This document shows, piece by piece, positions 33,305 through 40,621 of a stretch of 64,000 bases of DNA. The notes below the pieces were generated by a model that worked only from the letters and a program-made list of their open reading frames with translations, did no database searches and was not told the DNA's origin. Within the stretch, counting starts at the first letter, position 1. Each line of letters begins with the position of its first letter. The DNA comes from Streptomyces natalensis ATCC 27448 (GTDB lineage: Bacteria > Actinomycetota > Actinomycetes > Streptomycetales > Streptomycetaceae). The stretch is from positions 124,001 to 188,000 of the forward strand of contig NZ_JRKI01000029.1 in the NCBI RefSeq assembly GCF_000935125.1. Direction: 5' to 3'. The position numbers were made by a program, and so were the translations under genes.

Positions 33305-34795
33305 TCAGGTCACCTGGAAGTTGGCCATCATCGCCATGTCCTCGTGTTCGAGGTTGTGGCAGTGCAGCATGTAGCGGCCCTTGTAGCCGGTGAACCGTAC
33401 GAGGACTTCGACCACTTCATAGGGGCGGACGTCCACGGTGTCCTTCCAGCCGGCGTCCGCGTCCCTTGGTGGTCTGCCGCCGCGGGCGGTGACCTGGAAC
33501 TGGGCCAGGTGCACATGGACGGGATGGTGGAAGTCGCTGCTGAAGCGCCAGCGTTCCACACTGCCCAGCCGCGGGGAGGCCAGCACCGCATCCGTGCTGA
33601 ACGGCCGCCCGTTGACCGTCCACATCTGCCGCTCGTCCGAGCCGTCAGCGCCGTGCGTGCGGCGGAAGTCGAAGGAGCGCACCGGCAGTGTGCTGTTCGG
33701 GGAGAGGGCGGCGAACGAGGGTGACAGACGGGCCGGTATCCGGCTGTCGTCCTTCGCCCTGCGCACGACGTGGAAGCGCATGACGTCGCGCATGCGGCCC
33801 TCGGCCGCGGTGTTGTGCACGGTGACCGTGCTGCCGAGGGGAAAGGAGGAGAAGTCGACGACGACGTCGAAGCGTTCGCCGGGCGCCATGTTCACGGCGT
33901 CCAGCGGCTGGGGTGCGGCGAGCAGACCGCCATCGCTGCCGATCTGGACGAACCTCCCGTGCGTGCTGCCGCCGGGGTCGAGCCGCAGCCGGTAGCGGCG
34001 GGCGTTGGAGCCGTTCAGCAGCCGGAAGCGGTAGCGGGCGGCGGCCACCTCCATCAGGGGCCACGGGGCGCCGTTGACGAGCTGAACGTCCCCGAGCACC
34101 CCGTCCGGGAATGCGTCACGGTCGTGATGGGACGGGTAACGGAAGGAGCCGTCCGCGGCGAAGGACCGGTCGCACAGCATCAGGGGAACGTCCCGGTCCC
34201 CGTCCGGCAACGGCAGCCGGTCCTCCTCGGCGTCGCGAACGAGGAAGAAGCCGGCGAGGCCGCGCCAGACCTGCGGGGCGCTGAAGTCCATGCGGTGGTC
34301 GTGGTACCAGAGTGTCGCCGCCCGCTGCGGCAGCGGGTACTCGTAGCTGCGGTAACCCACGGCGGTCCGCCCGGGGTGGGCACCGGCCATGCCGTCGTGT
34401 GTCCGGCCGGGCGCACAGCGGGTCGGCAGCAGCAGGTCGGTGGGGTAGCCGTCGGACGCGGGCGGGGTGACGCCGCCGTGCAGATGCGTGACGGTCGGCA
34501 CGGCAAGGCTGTTGAACATCTCGATGACGGTCCGGCGCCCGGACCTGGCGGCGAAGGTCGGGCCGGGGAAGATCCCGTCGTACCCCCACACCGTGGTCTT
34601 CCGGCCGGGCAGGATCTCCACCCGGCCCTCGCGCTGCTCGACTCGGTAGAAGTCGGCGCCGCGCTCGCTGCGCACCGGCCGGGCCACCGGCGGTACCGGC
34701 AGCGGCACGCCGAAGGGCCGGGGCAGCGAACCTGCACTGGCCAGGACGCGCCCGGTGGACGCCCCGGCAAGGCGGGACCAGCCGGCCGCGCCCAC
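33305..34795 (-). CDS. Multicopper oxidase (CotA/bilirubin oxidase-like), signal region probably frameshifted
   Basis: 496 residues from GTG 34795. All four copper motifs are present: 'THLHGGVTPP', 'LWYHDHRMDF', 'HPVHVHLAQF' and 'LHCHNLEHEDMAMM', the last ending with the axial Met of the type 1 copper. Such enzymes oxidise phenols, bilirubin or aminophenols with O2. An ATG at 34851 that overlaps the darcynin stop (ATGA) begins 'MTGNGGAPVRRQAS', a twin-arginine start, but in another frame; shifting one base near 34810 would join it to 'VGAAITVGAAGWSRL', a perfect Tat signal core. As it stands the exported form may not be made. Confidence 0.85.
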   Translation of the reverse strand: MGAAGWSRLAGASTGRVLASAGSLPRPFGVPLPVPPVARPVRSERGADFYRVEQREGRVEILPGRKTTVWGYDGIFPGPTFAARSGRRTVIEMFNSLAVPTVTHLHGGVTPPASDGYPTDLLLPTRCAPGRTHDGMAGAHPGRTAVGYRSYEYPLPQRAATLWYHDHRMDFSAPQVWRGLAGFFLVRDAEEDRLPLPDGDRDVPLMLCDRSFAADGSFRYPSHHDRDAFPDGVLGDVQLVNGAPWPLMEVAAARYRFRLLNGSNARRYRLRLDPGGSTHGRFVQIGSDGGLLAAPQPLDAVNMAPGERFDVVVDFSSFPLGSTVTVHNTAAEGRMRDVMRFHVVRRAKDDSRIPARLSPSFAALSPNSTLPVRSFDFRRTHGADGSDERQMWTVNGRPFSTDAVLASPRLGSVERWRFSSDFHHPVHVHLAQFQVTARGGRPPRDADAGWKDTVDVRPYEVVEVLVRFTGYKGRYMLHCHNLEHEDMAMMANFQVT

Positions 34796-34847
34796 CGTGA
34801 TCGCCGCACCGACGCTTGCCGACGCACCGGCGCCCCGCCGTTCCCGG

Positions 34848-35195
34848 TCATCGAGGACCGGCCCCGGCCGCGAGGGCCCGCTCGTACGCGGCGAAGCCGT
34901 CCTCGACGCCCAGGAAGACCTCGCCGAACGTCAGATAGCCCTCGGCGATGACCGGGGTGTCCCGCAGCGCCTCGATGAGGAAGTAGTACCCGCCCAGGTC
35001 ATCCGTCTCCAGCACGGCGAAGTCCGAGATACGCCCGTGAAACGCCTCGGCGTCGAAGAACCGGGCCGTGACCCGGTCGGCATAGGCGGCGAAGACCGGC
35101 TCCAGGTGCGCGGCGCGCATCGCGTTGCGCTGCTCGCGCGACAGCGCCAGCCAGCGCGGAGTGACCGTGTACGTGAGCACGATGCCGTAGGTCAT
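34848..35195 (-). CDS. Darcynin-family protein
   Basis: 115 residues. It matches the small darcynin family ('YTVTPRWLALSREQRNAMRA', 'RFFDAEAFHGRISDFAVLET', 'YYFLIEALRDTPVIAEGYLT'). Function is unknown; a ferredoxin-like dimer fold is likely. It is the first gene of a minus-strand unit with the multicopper oxidase, and its promoter region faces a TetR gene. ATGA overlap with the oxidase's probable original start indicates coupling. Confidence 0.75.
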   Translation of the reverse strand: MTYGIVLTYTVTPRWLALSREQRNAMRAAHLEPVFAAYADRVTARFFDAEAFHGRISDFAVLETDDLGGYYFLIEALRDTPVIAEGYLTFGEVFLGVEDGFAAYERALAAGAGPR

Positions 35196-35218
35196 CAGAA
35201 TCCCCCGAAGAGAGTTGC

Positions 35219-35266
35219 TAACACCGTTAACTTTCGGAGGAAGCTAAAGTTATAGGCGTTAACTTT
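35219..35266. promoter_or_regulatory. TetR-type operator in a divergent promoter
   Basis: TAACACCGTTAACTTT (35219-35234) and AAAGTTATAGGCGTTA (35246-35261) form an imperfect palindrome around 11 bp, and CGTTAACTTT recurs as a direct copy at 35257. This AT-rich patch lies between the darcynin and TetR starts, the place where TetR regulators repress both directions. Confidence 0.65.
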
Positions 35267-35292
35267 GTCAAGGGGAAGGTGGGTGCACGACC

Positions 35293-36042
35293 GTGCCCAG
35301 CGCATCGGGAACCGCTGCCGGAGGACGTCGTCACCGCGTCCGCGAAGAGGCGCTGGCCGAGATCCTCCGCACCGGCCGCCGACTGCTGGTGGACGAGGGA
35401 CCGTCCGCCGTCACACTGCGGGCGATCGCACGGGAAATGGGCATGACCGCACCCGGCCTCTACCGCTACTACGGCAGCCACCGCGACCTCATCCAGGCGC
35501 TGACCTCACACCTGTACGACGAGCTGGCCGCGGCCCTGGCGCAGGCGCGCGAACGCCATCCGGACTCCGAACCGGGCCGACGGCTGCGGGAGGTGTGCCG
35601 GGAACTGCGCCGCTGGGCCCTGGCCCATCCCCGCGAGTTCGGGCTGCTGTTCGCCAAACCGGTCACCGACGCCGACACCGCGCCCGGATCGGCCGCACAC
35701 GACCCCAGCTGGCGCTTCGGCACCATCCTCCTGGACCTGATGGTCCAGCTCTGGCACCGCGGCGACATCCAGCCGCCCAACGACCTGGACCCCTCGTGGA
35801 TCGTCCAATTGGAGGAGGTACGCGAGCACCTGGGGGGCGAACCCGTGCCGCTGGAGATCCTCTACGTCTTCGTCTCCTGCTGGGCCCGCCTGTACGGAGC
35901 CGTGGCCGTAGAGGTCTTCGGCCACCTCGACTTCGCCCTCACCGACCCCGAGCCACTCTTCGAGCACACCCTCCACGACGTCCTGACCGCCTTGGGAGAG
36001 TCGGGCACCGCCAGGCGCGCCACTCGGGCACATGATCGCTGA
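35293..36042 (+). CDS. TetR/AcrR-family transcriptional regulator
   Basis: 249 residues from GTG 35293. The DNA-binding helix-turn-helix is 'GPSAVTLRAIAREMGMTAPG' continuing 'LYRYYGSHRDLIQAL'. The ligand domain shows the WHG pattern of this TetR subgroup ('CRELRRWALAHPREFGLLFA'). It is divergent from the darcynin-multicopper oxidase pair with a palindrome in between, so it is the likely repressor of that unit and of itself. The ligand is unknown. Confidence 0.88.
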   Translation: MPSASGTAAGGRRHRVREEALAEILRTGRRLLVDEGPSAVTLRAIAREMGMTAPGLYRYYGSHRDLIQALTSHLYDELAAALAQARERHPDSEPGRRLREVCRELRRWALAHPREFGLLFAKPVTDADTAPGSAAHDPSWRFGTILLDLMVQLWHRGDIQPPNDLDPSWIVQLEEVREHLGGEPVPLEILYVFVSCWARLYGAVAVEVFGHLDFALTDPEPLFEHTLHDVLTALGESGTARRATRAHDR

Positions 36043-36059
36043 TACCTCTCCGCGACAAC

Positions 36060-36155
36060 GGGTTCGCACGCCCCACGGATTCACCGGCACCGGCATGTGG
36101 ATCTGGATCTCACCGTCGAAGAACCGCTGGGCCATCATGCTGACCAACAAGCACT
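36060..36155 (+). pseudogene. Serine hydrolase (beta-lactamase-like) C-terminal scrap
   Basis: The frame 'HGFTGTGMWIWISPSKNRWA' followed by 'IMLTNK' matches the C-terminal strands of class C beta-lactamase-like serine hydrolases ('HTGFTGTSLWIDP...WAVLLTN'). Only ~30 codons remain and the reading is lost on both sides. Confidence 0.4.
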
Positions 36156-36225
36156 GCTGTTGTCAGGGTCGGCGAAACGGCTACGGGCCCCGGCACCACG
36201 GGCGATACCGTTCACCGGACTTCAC

Positions 36226-36702
36226 ATGATCTCTCGGCCCGCTTCGGAGCAGCCCGTGAGCAACGCTTACTCTCCCGTCCCGGAACTCAATGGCCTCAAG
36301 GAGTTCGACGAGCGCTGTGGAAGCGAGTACTACGCCAACGGATTCGAGCTCGTCGAGTTCGGCAGACCCAGCGGTGCCGAGACATACTCGGACGAGCAAG
36401 AGTTCATCGACAGCTTCGTGTGCTTCGCCCGCGCCAACAGATCCGGTTCGGACTATGCGTTCTGGCGCGTCGACCACGGTGCTGACCTGGCCACGTCGCC
36501 CGTGGTGGTCTTCGGAGACGAGGGCGGAATATGTGTCGTCGCCGGCAACCTCCGGGATCTGTTTCGGCAACTGGGATGTGACTGGTGGCAGTGGCCTTCT
36601 TTCAGCGGGGCAAGAAGGGACTCGGCGAACACCCGACACAGGCGGTGCGGAAAATGTTGGGTGATCGGGACCGGTGCCGCCGCACGATGGGGGCATGGAT
36701 GA
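36226..36702 (+). CDS. SUKH/SMI1-like protein, probably C-terminally altered
   Basis: 158 residues from 'MISRPASEQPVSNAYSPVPE'. The middle part 'EFIDSFVCFARANRSGSDYA', then 'SPVVVFGDEGGICVVAGNLR' resembles SMI1/KNR4 (SUKH) immunity-type proteins of streptomycetes. After 'LRDLFRQLGCDWWQWPSF' the sequence no longer looks like the family and runs to a stop inside the next gene's start. It is likely a truncated immunity-like protein. No toxin gene is adjacent. Confidence 0.5.
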   Translation: MISRPASEQPVSNAYSPVPELNGLKEFDERCGSEYYANGFELVEFGRPSGAETYSDEQEFIDSFVCFARANRSGSDYAFWRVDHGADLATSPVVVFGDEGGICVVAGNLRDLFRQLGCDWWQWPSFSGARRDSANTRHRRCGKCWVIGTGAAARWGHG

Positions 36703-37486
36703 CACGACCTTGGTATCCCGATTCCTCCGCGACGGCTTCGTGAAGTTGGAGGGCGCCGTCGCGCCGCGAGTGGCCGCGGACTGTGCACGGCTGCTGTGGC
36801 GAGAGACCGGCTGCGACCCGGATGATCCGGCGACGTGGACACAGCCCGTGCGATGGGTGGCCGGCATGGCACAGGGGCCGTTCGCCGCCGCACCCAACTC
36901 CCCTTCCCTGCAACGCGCGTACGACCTGCTCGTCGGCGCGGGACGCTGGGAGCCGCGCTACTCGCTGGGCACGTTCCCCCTGCGCTTCCCGCACGAGGAG
37001 GAACCGGACGACGCGGGCTGGCACATCGAGGGGAGCTATCTGCCGGAGGGTGAGAGCTGGTACTTCACAAATCTGCGCTCCCGGGGCCGGGCGTTGCTGA
37101 TGCTGTTCCTGTTCAGCGAGGTCGGTGAGGAGGACGCCCCGACCCGGATCCGGGTCGGCTCACACCTCGACGTGCCGAAGGTGCTGGAGAAGTACGGGGA
37201 GGACGGGGCGAGCGGGCCGGCTCTTGCGCCCGATCTGGTGGCGGCGTCCGACCACCGGCCACTCGCCCTCGCCACCGGGTCCCCGGGCGACGTTTTCCTG
37301 TGCCATCCGTTCCTGGTGCACGCGGCGCAACCGCACCATGGGGTGCGGCCACGCTTCATGGCCCAGCCGCCGCTGATGCCGGCCGCACCGTACGAACTGG
37401 AGCGGGCCGACGGCGCGTACTCACCCGTGGAGATCGCGATCCGTCGGGGCCTGGGAAAGCACACTTCGGTCACCAGTCCTCGCTGA
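36695..37486 (+). CDS. Phytanoyl-CoA dioxygenase (PhyH)-family oxygenase
   Basis: 263 residues from 'MDDTTLVSRFLRDGFVKLEG'. This opening is the PhyH N-terminal pattern. Iron ligands fit His in 'DAGWHIEGSYLP' (H-x-E/D) and His in 'LCHPFLVHAAQPHHGVRPRF', the last Arg being suited to bind 2-oxoglutarate. A non-haem Fe(II)/2-oxoglutarate oxygenase acting on an unknown substrate. Cytoplasmic, monocistronic, and convergent with the carboxymuconolactone decarboxylase-like gene. Confidence 0.82.
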   Translation: MDDTTLVSRFLRDGFVKLEGAVAPRVAADCARLLWRETGCDPDDPATWTQPVRWVAGMAQGPFAAAPNSPSLQRAYDLLVGAGRWEPRYSLGTFPLRFPHEEEPDDAGWHIEGSYLPEGESWYFTNLRSRGRALLMLFLFSEVGEEDAPTRIRVGSHLDVPKVLEKYGEDGASGPALAPDLVAASDHRPLALATGSPGDVFLCHPFLVHAAQPHHGVRPRFMAQPPLMPAAPYELERADGAYSPVEIAIRRGLGKHTSVTSPR

Positions 37487-37665
37487 GCAACGCTCAACCA
37501 GGTGAAGTACCGACTGCCGCCTCGGGATGGGAAATGGACGACCCTTCTGTTGGGTGAGGCGGACGAGGGCGACGACACCGCCGAGACAGTGGGCAGCGTC
37601 CGGCTGAAACAGGCGTCACGGACATGTCCCAACTCACCTGTCAGTGCCGCTGGTTGACCGTTTCG

Positions 37666-38202
37666 TCAGGAGACGTAGGGGAGCATCTGGCGGGATTGCC
37701 CGTCCGGTTCCACGGCCAGGGCGTTGGCGAGGCCGCAGACAAGACGGTAGTAGCCGACCAGGACGAGGGTCTCGGTGACGACCTGGGCGCCGCAGAGTTG
37801 GTAGGCCCGCCGGATGGTCCCGCCGGTGCAGGTGGCGCCCTGGAGGAGTTCACGGCCTGCTGCCAGGAGCGCGGCTTCTTGTGGCGGGAAGGGGCCGGGT
37901 AGCGGCTTCCGCTGCCGTATGAGCAAGGCTTGCTCGCTGGTGATGCCCGCGGCCTGGCCGAGCGGGATATGGGCCTGGGTCACATAGGCGGATGCGGTGC
38001 TGGTCGCGGTGTCGAGGATCAGCAGTTCGCGTTGGCGTGGGGTGAGGTGGAGCCGGCCGAGGCCGGCGAGTCCGAGGCTGATGAGGCCGCCGGCGTAGGC
38101 GGGAGCGTTGCCGAAGGCGCGGAACAGGTTGAGCGGCGGCACTTGTTTCAGCGGCTCGGGGAGGTCCTCGGGGCGTGGGTAGGGCAGGCGCACGGCGGTC
38201 AC
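37666..38202 (-). CDS. Carboxymuconolactone decarboxylase/AhpD-like protein
   Basis: 178 residues from GTG 38202, overlapping the upstream stop by GTGA. It has the helical CMD pattern 'LGRLHLTPRQRELLILDTAT', then 'AYVTQAHIPLGQAAGITSEQ' (the H-x-x-x-A segment) and 'LVLVGYYRLVCGLANALAVE'. No redox CxxC is seen, so an AhpD-type peroxidase is unlikely. Coupled to the ThDP enzyme; it may act on its product. Confidence 0.75.
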   Translation of the reverse strand: MTAVRLPYPRPEDLPEPLKQVPPLNLFRAFGNAPAYAGGLISLGLAGLGRLHLTPRQRELLILDTATSTASAYVTQAHIPLGQAAGITSEQALLIRQRKPLPGPFPPQEAALLAAGRELLQGATCTGGTIRRAYQLCGAQVVTETLVLVGYYRLVCGLANALAVEPDGQSRQMLPYVS

Positions 38203-39968
38203 CACCCGCTCGCGGGGCGGTCGGCGAAGGCCGTCCGCAGGCTGGTGATACGGGTGCCGAGGGCCCAGGGGACCTCGGAAGGGTCCACGTGAACGTCGAT
38301 GAGGAAGGGGCCGTCGGATTCCAGGGCCTCGCTGAGGGCTTCCGTGAAGGAGTTCAGGTCTGCCGCGGTGCGGGCTTGGGCACCGAGTCCGCGGGCGACG
38401 GCCGCGGCGTCGATGGGCTGGTCGAACATCGAGCGGGAGCCGTGGCCGTAGATGCTGTCCTGGATGTTGACGACCATGGCGTTGCCGCCGTTGTTGAGCA
38501 CGACCCAAATGACGGGAAGGCCGAGTTCGGCCGCGGTGTGCAGTTCCATCCCGCTCATCGCGAAAGCGGCGTCGCCGATGACCGCTACGACGGTGCGGTC
38601 CGGTTGGGCGAGCTTGCCGCCGATGGCGGCCCCGGTGCTGTATCCCATGGACGCGACGTTGAACGAGAAGTGGATCTGCCCGCCGGGGCGGGACCGGTGG
38701 TGTTGGCCGACCCAGCTGAGGCAGTTGCCGTTGTCGGTATAAAGAACGGTGTCCTCCGGCAGCCGCTCGCTCATCCGGCTCACGACGGCCGACGCGGAAA
38801 GGACCGCGTGGTCCTTCTGCAGGGCGGAGGCCGGAACGCGCACCAAGAGCCGGTCCTGTGCCCCGGTGAGCACAGCATCACGGACACGCGGCGCGGCGGG
38901 AACATCTGCCAGTTCGGCCAGCAGCGCGCGCAGCACGGTGTCGGCGTCCCCCGCGATGGGCAGGTCGAGGTCGCAACCGGCGCCCAGACGCAGCGGGTCG
39001 AGGTCGATCTGGATCACCTGGCGTCCCGTCACCAGCCGGGAGTCGAAGACGTTGGCGGCCGCCTCCCCGAGTCCGCTGCCGATGATCAGCAGCAGGTCCA
39101 CTTCGGGGGAGAGCAGATAGTCGAACGCGGCGGGGGTGCCGCCGAGCCCGAACACTCCCAGCGCCCATGGGTGGTCTTCGGGGAAGACACCCTTGCCTTT
39201 CAGCGTGGTCGCGACCGGTATCCCTGCACTCTGGGCGAGCTGTTGCAGCGAGCCGGCCGCGCCGGACAGCTTCGCTCCCTGCCCGGCAAGGATGACGGGC
39301 CGCCGCGACCGTCGAAGCTTCTGCGCGAGCAACTGCACCGCGGCCGCATCCGGTGCCGTAGACGCCGCGTGGTAGAGCGGGGGCAGGGAGGCGTCGGTCA
39401 CGGGGCTGTTCATCATGTCGGAGCTCACGCTCAGATGGGCTGCACCGGGACGCCCGCTCCATATGGTCCGCATCAGGTGGCGGAACAGCCACGGCAACTG
39501 GCCGGGATGGGCGAGCCGTGTCGACAGCTTGGTCGCGGTCCGGAACATCTCCACGGTATCGACGGACCAGTTCCCGCCGCTGCTGTCCTGTAGTCCACTC
39601 CGGCCGGACATCGAAGCCATGGTCTGCGCGGTGATCACCAGCAGCGGCATCGAGTCGCTCGTCGCGCTGGCTACGCCGGTCAGGGCGTGCATCGCGCCCG
39701 GTCCCGTCGTCGCACACACGACCGCCAGCCGGCCACTCGCCTGCGCGTACCCGTCCGCCATGAAGGCCGCCGCTTCTTCATGCCGTGCCAGGACCAACCG
39801 CAGCCCCGGGGAGTTCTCCAACTCCTCATACAACGACAGCAGCGGCCCGCCGGGGACACCGAAGACGTACTCCACTCCCTGGGCACACAACGCATCCACC
39901 AGCCAGCCGGACACCGACAACGCCTTCCCCGCCCCACCGCATCGCCCATCGGGCGTCAGACCCGGCAT
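38199..39968 (-). CDS. Acetolactate synthase-like ThDP enzyme
   Basis: 589 residues from 'MPGLTPDGRCGGAGKALSVS', preceded by GGGGGAGGTGGG. Domains in order: PYR domain with catalytic Glu in 'LVLARHEEAAAFMADGYAQA', central domain ('RRPVILAGQGAKLSG', 'GRQVIQIDLDPLRLG'), and PP domain with 'VAVIGDAAFAMSGMELHTAA' and the metal-binding 'WVVLNNGGNAMV'. Large-subunit acetolactate/benzoylformate-type family. No regulatory small subunit or ilv genes adjoin, so it is a stand-alone carboligase or decarboxylase of special metabolism. Coupled to the CMD-like gene. Confidence 0.85.
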   Translation of the reverse strand: MPGLTPDGRCGGAGKALSVSGWLVDALCAQGVEYVFGVPGGPLLSLYEELENSPGLRLVLARHEEAAAFMADGYAQASGRLAVVCATTGPGAMHALTGVASATSDSMPLLVITAQTMASMSGRSGLQDSSGGNWSVDTVEMFRTATKLSTRLAHPGQLPWLFRHLMRTIWSGRPGAAHLSVSSDMMNSPVTDASLPPLYHAASTAPDAAAVQLLAQKLRRSRRPVILAGQGAKLSGAAGSLQQLAQSAGIPVATTLKGKGVFPEDHPWALGVFGLGGTPAAFDYLLSPEVDLLLIIGSGLGEAAANVFDSRLVTGRQVIQIDLDPLRLGAGCDLDLPIAGDADTVLRALLAELADVPAAPRVRDAVLTGAQDRLLVRVPASALQKDHAVLSASAVVSRMSERLPEDTVLYTDNGNCLSWVGQHHRSRPGGQIHFSFNVASMGYSTGAAIGGKLAQPDRTVVAVIGDAAFAMSGMELHTAAELGLPVIWVVLNNGGNAMVVNIQDSIYGHGSRSMFDQPIDAAAVARGLGAQARTAADLNSFTEALSEALESDGPFLIDVHVDPSEVPWALGTRITSLRTAFADRPASGW

Positions 39969-40038
39969 CACCCACCCCACCTCCCCCGGCAGCTCCCTGT
40001 GTTCAACACGGTGATCACATCCACGACAGGCTCCCTCG

Positions 40039-40223
40039 TAGTGCTTCGTCAGGCTGCTTCGGGCGTGTGGTCCGGCGTGCCGGAGTGGTGCATGCTGCCG
40101 CTCGAGAATCTCGGGGAGGTTGATCAACTGCGGGAGGACCTGGGCGAGTTCGTGGCCGAAGTGCTCCCATCACCAGAGCGCTGGAACCAGCGCGGGTGGT
40201 ACCACCTCCCTCCACACAGCTGA
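40039..40223 (+). pseudogene. Unrecognised protein remnant
   Basis: A plus-strand frame of ~60 codons reads 'GVPEWCMLPLENLGEVDQLR', then 'EDLGEFVAEVLPSPERWNQR' and stops. It has good amphipathic composition but no start codon or family. Probably the 3' end of a lost gene. Confidence 0.3.
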
Positions 40224-40521
40224 CACATCTCACCTACCAGGCCGGTCCGCAGCGGCTCGTCGGTGCACCACGGCACCGGAGCGGCGACCGAGCGGGCCCC
40301 CGCACCGCTCGGGAATCCACACCGGCGACCACGCACCCGCCGCAGCTGCCCTACGCTGCCGGGGCAGCAACGGGACACTTCAGGCCGGCAATCCGCAGCA
40401 GGTAGTTCCGCTTTCTACGACACTCGACGCGACCCGACCTGGCAACACCCGGCCCAGGGCGCACAGAATCGATACGACACATTCAGACAGTCCTACACAT
40501 GACAGGGGCGTGTCTCCTACA

Positions 40522-40550
40522 GGCGTACGCCGACGGTGCTTCCGTACGCC
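40522..40550. terminator. Hairpin downstream of the prenyltransferase fusion gene
   Basis: GGCGTACG and CGTACGCC form an 8-bp stem with a 13-nt loop, 72 bp beyond the minus-strand stop at 40622. Candidate terminator of the DUF6230-DUF6114-fusion operon. The rest of 40224-40621 shows no gene. Confidence 0.4.
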
Positions 40551-40621
40551 GCGCAGCGCAGGGCGACACGTCGCACCCGCCCGCCCACCCGCGAGTGCGC
40601 CGCCCAGGTCGATCAGATGGC

